From Cylindrotheca closterium (Eukaryota; Bacillariophyta; Bacillariophyceae; Bacillariales; Bacillariaceae): DNA of 17,862 nt. The translations under genes were made by a program, and so were the position numbers. The notes below the pieces were generated by a model. It worked only from the letters and a program-made list of their open reading frames with translations, was not told the DNA's origin and made no database searches. Numbering within the stretch: the first letter of the stretch is position 1; each line of letters starts with the position of its first letter. The stretch is taken from the NCBI GenBank assembly GCA_933822405.4, contig CAKOGP040001798.1, positions 1-17,862 on the forward strand, written 5' to 3'. Positions 1-10,582 of the stretch are shown piece by piece.

Positions 1-2261
1 AAAAACAATATTTTGCTACAACAATGCCCCGGCCCAGGGGTGTATTGAAAACTATTTAGTAGTCAAAGAAGTCGGAGATGTGAAATTCCGAAACGGTCGG
101 TCGATAGACGAGTTGCGGGGGGTCCAGTTTGAAGTTGGTTGACGTCAGATCCTTCGGTTGCGTGATACTTTTCATTTCTTTCTAGAAAGAAGTATCAATT
201 AGCGTTTCCTCTTCATCCAATCATAGCCTGCCACATGTTCGAGATTCTGCGAGCTCTGGCTTCGCAAGTGTTCGACATCGAATAAAATATTGAGAAAAAA
301 GAAAACTTGCAACCAAACTTCATGCGAGGACGATGGTGTCGCGAAATCAGCGATTAGTCAACATGATTCATTTTATTATAATTTTCAATGTTGAAAGGTC
401 GTTGAATAATACCGTAGGGAATAAAAGATCCCGTGAGAAGGTAGGGGTAATGCCTTGTTTGTTCCGCCAACCATGTGAGCAAGTTAAAAAAGAAGGTATA
501 TTATGGGAGTACGGAGTACGGAGTATAGTACTTCTCTCTCCTCTCAACAAAGCTTGTAATCATCGATTAGCCGTTTCGCGAAAGTCTTCCAATGCCGCAA
601 TTGGTAGCGGGAAATGGGTGATTAAACATCATCATGATTATTGTGAGTATAGTAGCAACTACATTGCTGTAGGTGGAACCTTGGTTGGATTGCTATGGAC
701 ACACAAACACACATGAACGGCCTTTCAGTACCGGCATTGTACCGAAGATACCGGTACTCGGAAGCACTAAGAAGTCCAATCCAATCCATATCGTGTTCGT
801 GTACAACCAATCGCAGCATACCGGTAGGTACAATGATCATTATACTATCCAAACTAACCATGTACGACCAGTGGCTAATATCTCTTCGTTTCCAGCAAGA
901 TATTACATTACACTAGATACTATTAGGCTATGGACGAGTGCTGAAGGTGGCTGGTGCTGCTGATACATTGCTCGTGTTCTGAAGACTCCATATAGTCTCC
1001 ATACCATCATCAAGCAGTTGGTGGCGGTTGCCGCTATAATCCATACTACTACAGTATTAGTCATTACTACCAATCAAAATACTATCAATGAACCACATTT
1101 CGTTCATTGATGGCTGCGATGGAATCCTCTGGCTGGCTTCACGAATAACAATCCTCATCATGCCAAGAAAGAAGTAGTGCGAAGGAGTAGTATATTGGCT
1201 TGGTGGTATAGTACGGCCGCTGTTGCACCGGTATACTAGTAGTGGTGGTAGCTGTGGGTGGATGATCAAACCGCTGTCACTCACTTATGATGCTGTATTC
1301 CTTCTTTGCCGCCAAGTGCTGTAGATAGTATTCTCCTCTTTCCCAGTTCTATGATGATACCAAGAATGCATCCAGCGAGCAGAAACAAGAGGAGGTACAG
1401 CATCATGGCTGATTCATAATACTAATTCATGCTATTTTGTTATCATTCCGGGCTCCTCAGTCGTTAGCACTTCTAGTAGTAGGTGACAGTCACAAAATCT
1501 TTCGAGAGTATCAACAAGCAAACAGGAATCGAAACTCTTTCTATAGCACGAGTGGTACTATATATTACAGTACTTCCAGCTATTTCCAAATCTGTACGGG
1601 TCCCAGGTAAAGTTCTGGTACGACTATATCTCGTATCTAGACGCATTTTGGATCGCATGGTGCAATACCCGAATAATACGACTACACGGTGAGAAAATTT
1701 GCGCTGATCGATCGTCTACAAGATATTGAGTTCATGATGGCGCAATTGTTGGCATATACAATGCTGTTCATTGCTCTACACATGTACATTCTTGCAACGA
1801 TGCGGTGAAAGGAGAAAGCGGGGAGGTGTCTTCCTCTCCTGAAACTCGAGCAGGAAATAAGTCGTGCATAAATAACCCTGGTTGTCTACCCCATGGATCA
1901 TAGTAACCTTGTTGGAAGAAGGGAAGTCGGATTTCAGGTATTACGTGATGCCAGCCAAGGCTTCGTCAATGAGCTTTGTTGTTGTTGATTGGTGGGCATA
2001 TAGTGGTTGGACCAATCATCATTTCTGATCAACCCGCCTGCATTCTGGCTGTTCGGGACGATTTGGCTATACATCTGAAAGCCCATCCGTCGCCGCCGGA
2101 GCTCTGTACCAGGATAAAAGAGTCAATGAGAGTTTGTGATTAGTATCGGCGTTATAGTTTGAAGTTAGAATTGAGCATAGGCTATGGCTAACAAAATGTA
2201 GCAGATGAGGATCATGATGCCATTAATTGATTCGTTCATTCATCTCCTCCGCAATGTGCTG
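1..2261. other. Long intergenic region with no convincing gene
   Basis: I see no recognisable protein, tRNA or rRNA here. The open frames are short and occur on both strands with no family resemblance. Visible structure: a 16-bp palindrome at 176-191, three tandem copies of a 7-mer (GGAGTAC/T) at 506-526, and two copies of the palindrome TACCGGTA at 749-756 and 819-826. Two short minus-strand open stretches (2086-1934 and 1965-1768) have a protein-like composition but lie in different frames; they are treated as a finding, not as a gene. Confidence 0.6.
176..191. promoter_or_regulatory. 16-bp perfect palindrome containing a heat-shock-element-like core
   Basis: TTCTTTCTAGAAAGAA is its own reverse complement and contains TTCTAGAA, which fits the nTTCnnGAAn pairing of heat-shock elements. 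No gene start is visible next to it, so a regulatory role is only a possibility. It could be chance in AT-rich DNA. Confidence 0.25.
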
Positions 2262-2855
2262 TTATATGACAAGGACGACTTTGCCAAGTTCCTCAAGATC
2301 TTGGTGTATACAACTTGAAGACGATTCCGAAAGTTGGACAGGAGATACCATTGACTGGCTTTCGCTATCTTCTTCGTCTTCCATTTCACATGTTTTGCAT
2401 AATATTTGCTTGGCTTCGCACTCGTCGTTCTTTGCACGGACCAGCGCGAGTTTGCTGCTGCCATTGGAATGCAGCAAAGATGCTTTTGCAAGCGAGTCAC
2501 TGTCAAATCTGCATTCCACCGCTTGTCGGTGCTGCTCGAGTATAACGGCATAAACACAAGCATCAACGTGTTGTCGGAGCTCTTGGAAATCGAGCTCATG
2601 AAAGGTCTCCAAACCCCGATACGAGTTGTTTCGCTTTGGTTTCTTGCCCGACTGCCTTCTTTCTACCAGTCTCGCGCAATTCTGGATGACCTGTATTCGT
2701 TCATTTCGAGAATACCATGCTGCGGCAGACTCATTCCTCGTTAGTTGGGACCGAGAAATTGTTTCTAGGCACTGTTCTTGAGAAGCAAATCGAACTTGTC
2801 TCTGCCTTCTCCTCGAGCAGTTGCAGTTGTTCATTGTCGAGGTATTCTGAGGCAT
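2262..2855 (-). CDS. Conserved diatom-type 'RGLE' protein of unknown function
   Basis: The model is a single exon of 197 residues. The open frame runs three codons further upstream, but only from a TTG; the first ATG is at 2855-2853, so that is the chosen start. Landmarks are VRF (21-23), WYSRNE (47-52), YRGLE (79-83), AVILEQ (103-108) and DECEAK (144-149). This order (VRF, WY..E, RGLE, AV..EQ, then an acidic DE.EA) resembles a large family of uncharacterised proteins I recall from diatom genomes; this is memory, not a search. The N-terminus is Cys/Arg-rich (SRRRQRQ at 14-20) and could be a nuclear signal. The tail after residue 155 is acidic and Ser-rich, probably disordered. There is no signal peptide or membrane segment. 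It stands alone, with more than 2 kb of non-coding DNA on each side. The C-terminus could differ if a downstream intron exists. No function can be assigned. Confidence 0.65.
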   Translation of the reverse strand: MPQNTSTMNNCNCSRRRQRQVRFASQEQCLETISRSQLTRNESAAAWYSRNERIQVIQNCARLVERRQSGKKPKRNNSYRGLETFHELDFQELRQHVDACVYAVILEQHRQAVECRFDSDSLAKASLLHSNGSSKLALVRAKNDECEAKQILCKTCEMEDEEDSESQSMVSPVQLSESSSSCIHQDLEELGKVVLVI

Positions 2856-4542
2856 CAAGATCAAACTTTTGGGTTGCTGTTTGCAGAGGTATATTTTTAA
2901 AATTGTGACATGAATCTAGAAATTTGTGGAAAGCAGAACAAGCCATGGATCTTTTGTGGCGCTTCCAAAGAATGGCTTCTTGCCTTCGTCGCCTTCTCCT
3001 TAAGTAGATTAATTTAATTTTTCTCTGGATTTATTGTTTGTCGGTTCTCTTGAGAGGAAACGTGGTCAACCGTGAACACTCAATTGACAAAACCGGTATC
3101 AGGTGATGAAAAACACGGTTGTGACCGCACCACAGTAACAGCAGCAACCGTGTGTTTGGCTTGCTTTCTAGATTCCCTTGCTGTTCTACGCATGTTTTTA
3201 ATCTTGCCCAGTTTTCGCCTTCTTGCTTGCGCCGTTGCGAATTGAAATTACAACCCCAGCGGAAGAAGCACGCGCTATCACAACAGCTGCCAACAATAAG
3301 AACGTGGCTATTTCCAGTAAACCAGATGGCTTACTTTAAACTCCCTTCCTGTTTTGCCTTCCTTTCCGTTCTGCCGGTATTGACGAGTTCAACTTGATGG
3401 ACGAGGCAGGGCAGATGCTATGAGCACCACCATAGCACTTCAGCAACCCACTTCACTGCATACAGCCAACAAGCAGAAGCCGTTGGTTGCGGAAACATCA
3501 CTATATGGAGCGGATCTTTAGTTCGGAAGGAGCATAGTAGTAGTAGTACGTCGTTGTTGATCCCAGAAATGTATACATGGCTGATTTGACTATGGATCCC
3601 GGTGCGGAAAACCAGATCCCCATCGTCGTTGCTTGGTCATTTCGATTCTTGCTGCTGCTTTTTTATTCACAAATGGTCGAGTCGACTTGCACTCGTGCCT
3701 GACCCGAATGGTACTAGTACACTAAAAAATGAATTGTCTTCTTGGTTCTTTTCTTGGTGGCTCATCAGGATGATGCAGGGTGGTCGACTGGATTTCTTGA
3801 ATGAATGACAAAGGAAACAAGGTGATCAAAATCAGAGTGCTATATATGCAAGCCATTGCCAACCGAATGATCGCCGAAGCTGGTTCTCGTTCATCCTCGT
3901 GGCGCCGTGCCATCACCACTCCTGCTGTGCAAGGAGGCCAAAGGGAAGGCAGCCAACAATAGTAGGAATTGTTCTCTGGAGCCCGAGGGCGGCGGCTTCT
4001 TGAACAACAATTCGCCAGTTTTGCTATGTCATCTCGCATGATTGTCGACCAAACAGTTGTCGAATAGAATTGGTGCTCTTGGTGCAATGGTAGTGGGAAA
4101 GTCAAGTCAAAATAATAAAAATCATGCCACATTTTTCAATTTGTTGTATTATATGCGCATATTCTCGTATTCGCACACTCGAATAAATTTTTGGATACCA
4201 TCCCGAATTGAAGAAGTGGACTGAAATTGGAAACTCTGGAATGTTCTGTCCAGAGATGTTGGCTCCCCGAACAATTCGACCCACCGTCTCCCGGAGTATT
4301 TATTTGATTTCGTTTGTCTCGGCGACACTTGACAGTGATCCTTTGTAGTTTATGATTGCGCAATTGTTGGCAAAATACACGTACATAAAAAAGATACAAG
4401 ATAGATACAACTCACCACCACTGCGGCCTGCGCTTGGCCTAGGAGGAGCACCAGTCTCCATGATCGATGTGCTGCAACACCATGAATGCATACAGTGTTT
4501 GGGGTGATGATTGATTCAATTTCATTCCATGTACTTCTTCAC

Positions 4543-4558
4543 CGGTACACGTGTACCG
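4543..4558. promoter_or_regulatory. 16-bp palindrome with G-box (CACGTG) core
   Basis: CGGTACACGTGTACCG is a perfect palindrome centred on CACGTG, the binding site type of bHLH and some bZIP factors. It lies about 510 bp upstream of the start codon of the redox fusion gene. Further CACGTG sites are in the LRR/AT-hook divergent spacer (15385-15390) and after the AT-hook gene (17438-17443). Regulatory function is inferred only. Confidence 0.35.
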
Positions 4559-4573
4559 TATGTATCGCTTGGC

Positions 4574-4625
4574 GACTGACTGACTGACTGACTGACTGAC
4601 TGACTGACTGACTGACTGACTGACT
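4574..4625. repeat. Tetranucleotide microsatellite (GACT)13
   Basis: Thirteen perfect uninterrupted copies of GACT fill 52 bp, about 445 bp upstream of the start codon of the redox fusion gene. Perfect arrays of this length usually vary in copy number between strains. Confidence 0.95.
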
Positions 4626-5068
4626 TATCCCTTTTTGCAAGAGAATACTCTTGCGAGGAGGAGTGAGATCAGTACCGTAGTACCGCTACCACTACAAGTA
4701 GTGGAGGTACACGTATCCTGTACATTTAGTCTTGAAACTACAGTAGTCCACTTAAAATCTTTTCGCTTTTTTAAATATAAATAACACGCGAATCAACATT
4801 TAGAAGCGATAGACTCCGAGAACTTGTACTAAAAGTGAAAAGATTCACGTTGCGACATGGCCAAAAGACCGACTTTTAACACCAATGATTGTGAGCCCCA
4901 AATGCGTTAATTAACCGAAAATCGTAAGAACCCGAAAAGCGCGTTTTGCAATCTGCTTGCTCAAAACGCTGTGTGCGGCGTTTTTCGAAGTTTCGTTTTT
5001 CTTCTTTTTCTTAAAAATCTTCTTACATTGTGTTGTCGTGGATATACTGCACGTGGTGAATAACAAAG

Positions 5069-8000
5069 ATGATGGTGGTGTTGATGCTATTAATAGCTTT
5101 ACTAGCAACAACTGTAACAACAACAGTACAAGCCCAGCAGCAGCAACAACAACAGCCCCAATTATCCAAAATTCCAATCAAAACACACAAATACGAATAC
5201 GATGGCAGTGGCAACAATGAGCAAAATCCAACGTGGGGCACCGCTGGAAGTCCTCGTGTGCGCATAGTACCATCCATGGATGGCTTCAAAGAGCTGCCTG
5301 GTGTTCCTCGCGATGAATTCAACGACGATCTTCCCAGCGCTCGTCGCGTCATGGAAGAACTCTTTCGGTTTCCCGCAATGAAACAAAAGAAGGCTAGCAC
5401 TTCCACCAACGATTTAAAGCTATTGTTTGGCATGATTATTAGCAGCGACATTCTCGGAGCCACGGGCAGCAACGCCAGCGAACCCTTTGACATGACCGGC
5501 GATGGAAACTTTACCGATGGAGTCTTTTGTCCCGTCACGGGTAAGTTTGATGCTACGGAAGGATATGCCAAGTCTTTTCCTAGATACAATCATCAATTGC
5601 TGCAAACGCCACAAGGCGAACCAGTCCGTGCCACGAGCAACAAGGGAACTGCCTGGATGGATTTGGGATGCATCTATGGGACTACCGAACAACAAAATAT
5701 TGACATTCGGACTATGCAAGGTGGCTTCTTTGATTTGGTGGACAATGGCAATGGATTGTTGCCTAGAGAACCATATCTTCGTTCCTGTTTTAGCATTGTT
5801 CCAGGAGCTTATGCATTGCATGTATTGTGGATGCGATTGCACAATTACGTGGCCAAGATTATTAGTGAAGAACATGACGACATGAATGACGAAGAAATCT
5901 TTCAAGCGGCAAGGAACTATGTCATTGCCACCTATCAAAAAAATGCCGTGACCAAATACATTCCTGCTCTACTCGGAGATTCCATGGGCCCCTATCAAGG
6001 ATACGATCCAAGTTTGGATCCATCCATTGATGAGTACTTTGGTGCCGTCACCTATCGCTATGGACATTCCGAACAACCCGACATTGTCCGATTGGTCGAT
6101 CCAGACTTTTTGCCCACTTCCCAAGACCCCATCTTTATGCGGTCGGCCTATCATGGGAATCCACAAAAGATCATTGAACGCGCGGGTGGCATTGAAGACG
6201 TTTTGCGCGGGGCAACGACGGTACCGACCAAGCCATTTGATTATTACTTTGAAGACGACTTGAACTTTTACAGCAAGGCTACTAGTATGGTCGATGTCCA
6301 ACGTGCCAGAGATGTTGGTATTCCGCCCTACAATCAAGCTCGCCGCAACACTGGTTTAGCACCTATAGGGTCAATTCGCGAATTGGTGGTGGACGAAGGG
6401 GGGTACGACAATGACGAATTGGTACGTGTCATGGAAAATCTGTATCAAGGAGATGTTGAAAAGGTGGATTCCTACGTCGCCACGCTCTTTGAAAAACCAA
6501 TCATTTCCGATGGGCTCTTTGGACCATCTCTGACGGATTCGACGCGAGACCAGATTCATCGGATTCGTTCCGGAGATCGATTCTGGTATGAGAATACTTT
6601 TACCGAACAAGAAATCATGGACCTTCCCTCCTTGACAGATGTCATCAAGTTGGTCTGTACCGGCATGGACAAGTTTCCAGAAACATTCTTTCGTGTCTAT
6701 GGTTATGAAGATAATGGAAGCAATGGAAGTGGTGCTGGACAAGGCAATTGTAAAGGAGAATCCAGGAATCAAGTGGGATTGTTGGGGTGAGTATATATAC
6801 ATCTGAAAATAGAGTGCGAAATTGAACTAGATGAATGAAATTGGGTCTAACACTGTCTCTCGCTTTACTTACTATTATTATTATACAGTGGAGACATGTC
6901 CATGAAATGGGTCATCGATCGACCGCTGATGGACCCAAAGAATGCCAACAAGAAGATTACCGACGAGGCAATGGAGAGTATCATTGAATTGACACTCACA
7001 GCCAATACACCAATGGAAGGAGCGGGGTACTTGGGCATTGGATGGAGGTCGCGAAAAATGGCAGGAGCCGAAATTTGGTTCTGTACTGTTAATCCAAGTC
7101 TCTTTGGACAAGGATTTACACCCAATTGTGACGACCGACAAACAACACCCGATATGTTCCAATGTTGCGTGGCCAGTGGGGCCAATGTCAAGCCTTCTTG
7201 TTTGAGTCCCGAGGATTCGCGTCACTATGACTTGGATGTGGTTAATTGGTGCTTGTCACCTGCAGAATCCTCCGTTACCATTAAAGCATTGGTCTGTGAT
7301 GGCAATGACAATGACAATATTGATGGTGGTATCAAGACGGGTTGCTTTGACATTGCATCCAATCCAGATGGGTCCATTGACATGATTGTTTCCTTCAATC
7401 CAAACGACCAGAACCGTCCTCATGGATTCCAACGAAGAACATCGACAGTGGTCGACCTCAAGGCTGGAATCATGACGGCGGCCGAAGATGGAGTGGCCGA
7501 CACTGGAATGATTGCCTATCATGGAATCACAATGTTGGTCTTTTGGATGATCATGGCGCCCATTGGAATTTACATAGTTCGATACATGAAAACTAAGTCC
7601 TGGCGTTTGGCGGCTCATATCTCCATCATGGGAGCCGTGGGTGGTTTGACGATTCCCATTATTGTCGGTGTGGAGAGTGCGGTTGGAGCGTCTTCGGATA
7701 AGACAGCAGAGCACTCAACGATTGGCCTTATCTTGACACTGCTCATCCTTCCCATGTTCGTGGCAGGAAAGATTCGGTATTCCAAACTGCAAGGACAACA
7801 AGTGGGACGCAAGACGGCTCATTATGCTTTGATCTTTCACAAGTTTTTTGGGTACGGAATCTTGATCTTTAGTTGGTGGAATTGTTATACAGGTAAGTAA
7901 TTGTGTGTGTCGATTGGTACTAGTCCTACATTGTTGGCTGAGCGATGAGCTAATATGCACGGTATTCTCACACATGAATCATGTTTGCAGGTCTGGTTCG

Positions 8001-10246
8001 TATCTCTCCTGCCGATTCATTCTTCCAATTGATCGTGCTATCCTCCTACAGTATCGGATACAACGTCCCCATCTTTGGTTACATCAAGAATTCCTTGTAC
8101 TGGCCATACTTGTCATGTGTTTGTATCATTTATGTTTTGGCCGAGATTCGCAAGCGGATCCTCAATCACAAGATGCGGAATCAAACTGCCAAAACCATCT
8201 GGGACAGTGAAACGGATGATCCAAAGGAGTACGATGAGATGGGAATGGACAAGTTCTTAGAGCTAGTCAAACTCGGAAGTCCTCTCTGTATCGTCGATGG
8301 TCGAGTATTGGATCTTACTGGATTCCTGGAACATCACCCCGGGGGCAGTGACATGCTGGAGAACGTTGGCGGTACTGAGATCACAGATGAAGTCAAGGGA
8401 TTGCGAGCCATTGAAGGATTTAGGTGAGTCGCATATATTTCTACACTGTCGCATCGATATTAGCGCTAGCGAGTATATGCAGCCCGTTATCTCACCACTG
8501 TGATGTATTTCTCTGTTGATACTACTATTCTATGCGACAGACACACACATTCGTATACTGCAGTGCAGAAAATGAGATCTTTGATCGTTGGTATCTTGGT
8601 CGATGAAGAAGATGACAAGGTTCCTCCATTGCCCAAGTTTCTTCAGGCGTCCAAAAACATGAAGCGAACTGGTGCTCTTCGGAAGATAACATCGTCGGAC
8701 GTTGAGAGTAGTTCAGATGGTGGATCTTCGTCGTTTCATTTCGACAGATCGAAGACTCTGTCCCAAGTGTTTCGCCGAGCACGAATTGTCAAAACAACCT
8801 TTGTCACGCCAAGCAATGAGATCACCCAAGAAAATAAGCCTGTGGTTTTGCTTTACCTCGCCGCACCAAAGCGTCGTGACCTCGAATCAAGAGATCTCAT
8901 TGTTCCAACCTCTGCCTACAGATTCCGAGTCATGAATCCTTGGGGAACAAGCTTTGAAGCTTATTATACCCCGGTCAATCTGAACGATGGTCCGGTGATG
9001 GAAAGCAACAACTTTAACTTGACTGAAGATGAGGAGCTTCTAAAGTTCTTTATCAGTCTTCGTCCTGGTGGTCAGATTACTAGAGCTTGCATGGCTTGGA
9101 AAGTCGGAAAGACCATTCCAATCCTTGGTCCCAGTATCAACCCTGTGGCATTGCATTCGATTGACTCCAATGCGAGTTCCCAACCTGTTGTCATGTTTGC
9201 TGCTGGAACTGGAATTGTAAGTACCTATACTCAATGCCCGTAGTGGAATATATTGGAATTCGCCCGACCATCAGATCATTTGATTGGCTCACGACTTTAT
9301 TTACGCTGCTACTTCGCGATCTTCCCGCTTACCTATACCGGTATATGTATAGGCTCCCATGATTCAGATGATTGACTTTTACACAGCACCCAAGAAACTT
9401 CGTCACTCCCCTTACCTTTTCTTGGTATGGATATTGAAGAACCCAATTCAAAACTATAATGAATGGATTGGTTTGGAAAAACGAGTCAAGGCTGCCACGA
9501 AGCACAACAAGTCCAAGTTCAAGTGGGTTGTCCTGTACTCGTCGACCACTAACGTAAAAACGGACAAGAAGACCAAGAAGGAAGTTCGAAAGGGGAAGTC
9601 AAAGGAAAAGCAGGAAGGTGCCTTGGAAGTAACTGAGAAAACTGAGAAAGAGGACATTCCCACGACCCCCAGTAAATCTCCCCGCACAAGTCGCAAGTTG
9701 TTGCAACGAAAGAGTTTTGACGACAAACGGCAACTTCGCATGTTCCGTGCGGGTCAAGGCAACAGCGGAGGAAGGCTTTCGGAAATGCAGGGCGACGCGA
9801 TTGGCTTTATGCACCGACTGGAGGATGAAAGCACGCTTGATGACTCTAGCAGACGGGAAGATGACTCCACCAGCGCAGCGGATTATAATGAGGCGGAGGA
9901 TGTCGGCTTTGATGCGGACATTGTGAATGACGTCTTTTGGCGTGTCCACGGAAACAAATGCATGACATTGAAATTTAATCAAGATGTAGTTTCCAGGATC
10001 ACAAAAGCAGCTCAAGCCGAAGTAGACCGTGAGGCCAAACAAGAGAACAACAAGAGCAGCAGAATGTTGTTCCATCACAACCCGGTCGCCGATGAGGATC
10101 CAGACAATAACAACAGCAAGGCGATGAAGGCTTATCTCTGTGGCAGCCCTGGATTTGACGACAGCGTCCGAGAGATGCTCATCGAAAGTGGGTTTTCGAA
10201 GGAGAACATCACAAACTTTTATGCGTCTCCATCTGTCCACCTTTGA
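5069..10246 (+). CDS. DUOX-like peroxidase / DOMON / cytochrome b561 / cytochrome b5 / FAD-NAD(P)H reductase fusion protein
   Basis: Five exons (5069-6786, 6889-7892, 7991-8423, 8541-9216, 9353-10246) give 1574 residues; introns are 98-136 bp, GT-AG. Order: signal peptide (1-22) and polyQ; animal haem peroxidase domain (~60-545) with the DUOX-like landmarks CIYG (201-204), LHN (257-259), ARNYVIATYQ (281-290), proximal His333 in RYGH and RSGDRFWYEN (500-509); DOMON (~575-750); b561 membrane domain (~780-960) with His784, 816, 848 and 890 spaced to hold two haems; cytochrome b5 (~990-1065) with HHPGG (1022-1026) and a second haem His at 1053/1055; ferredoxin-reductase-like module with YYTPV (1193-1197), GTGIAPM (1274-1280) and a C-terminal CG (1540-1541). 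The splice junctions rebuild HTHS and GTGIAPM, supporting the model. Predicted path: cytosolic NAD(P)H to FAD, b5, b561, then outside. Peroxidase and DOMON should face out, needing an odd number of membrane spans (five likely; six hydrophobic stretches visible). Odd points: Ser126 at the distal His site, and an Ala at the usual FAD-binding Arg position. Acceptor (O2, peroxide, ferric or cupric ion) unknown. Confidence 0.85.
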
Positions 10247-10582
10247 TATGTATAGTCAGTAAACATACCGGTAGTCAGTAAATATAAATTAAAAATATGG
10301 TAGAATCAGTCTAGGATATTCACACATAGGCATGCAGCTAGCTATATCATTCTTCAGGGACCAAGAACGTGATGAAGCCACCGCATGTATATGCAGTGAC
10401 ATCGAAATCAACTGCGTTGAGACCATGCAGTACGAATAGTTGGAACCCATGCGGTGCGTATCATCATCACAAGACCACGCTTACAGCACAATTATAATTT
10501 CAATTTCAACAATACACACTCTATCTTCTCCATTATCTTATTTCCTTCTATACAAATATCTTGACAACCACTCTCACTAAGC
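10247..10582. other. Spacer between two convergent genes
   Basis: This 336-bp stretch separates the stop codon of the redox fusion (+) from the stop codon of the C19orf12-like gene (-) and should hold both 3'UTRs. It contains a near-direct repeat, GTCAGTAAAYATA (10255-10267 and 10274-10286), and one TACCGGTA palindrome (10266-10273). No gene is seen. Confidence 0.7.

Larger units (their letters stand above)
2856..5068. other. Intergenic region upstream of the redox fusion gene
   Basis: No credible gene is visible in this 2.2-kb stretch. The largest open frame (3722-4132, minus) has no recognisable domain and is rejected. Toward the right end lie a 16-bp palindrome with a CACGTG core (4543-4558), a GACT microsatellite (4574-4625), a short inverted repeat (CCACTAC-AA-GTAGTGG, 4689-4704), an AT-rich AAATATAAATAA box (4773-4784), and a T/C-rich tract (about 4994-5030) just before the ATG at 5069. 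These are candidate promoter and 5'UTR elements for the gene at 5069. Confidence 0.5.

Noticed and set aside
56..201. Minus-strand open stretch ending in a stop at 58-56, preceded by a possible acceptor at 182-183, that could be the last exon of a gene
   Set aside because: Only about 42 codons. The only candidate upstream donor would give a 53-nt intron with a weak GTGG donor, and no upstream exon could be recognised.
333..716. 127-residue open frame on the plus strand
   Set aside because: No recognisable domain, and comparable short open frames exist on both strands here. Nothing separates it from chance.
2406..2744. 112-residue plus-strand open frame
   Set aside because: It is antisense to the RGLE-type gene, whose conserved motifs make the minus strand the coding one.
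3722..4132. 136-residue minus-strand open frame with one hydrophobic stretch
   Set aside because: No family resemblance, an odd composition, and no neighbouring exons. Treated as chance.
4574..4625. CRISPR-like array
   Set aside because: A perfect 4-bp tandem repeat with no spacers is a simple microsatellite.
8500..8540. Start of exon 4 of the redox fusion at the ATG at 8500
   Set aside because: The AG at 8539-8540 restores frame and the b5 haem His in HTHS, so 8500-8540 is intron.
9599..10240. 213-residue minus-strand open frame under exon 5 of the redox fusion
   Set aside because: It is a shadow of the reductase exon, which carries clear motifs on the plus strand.
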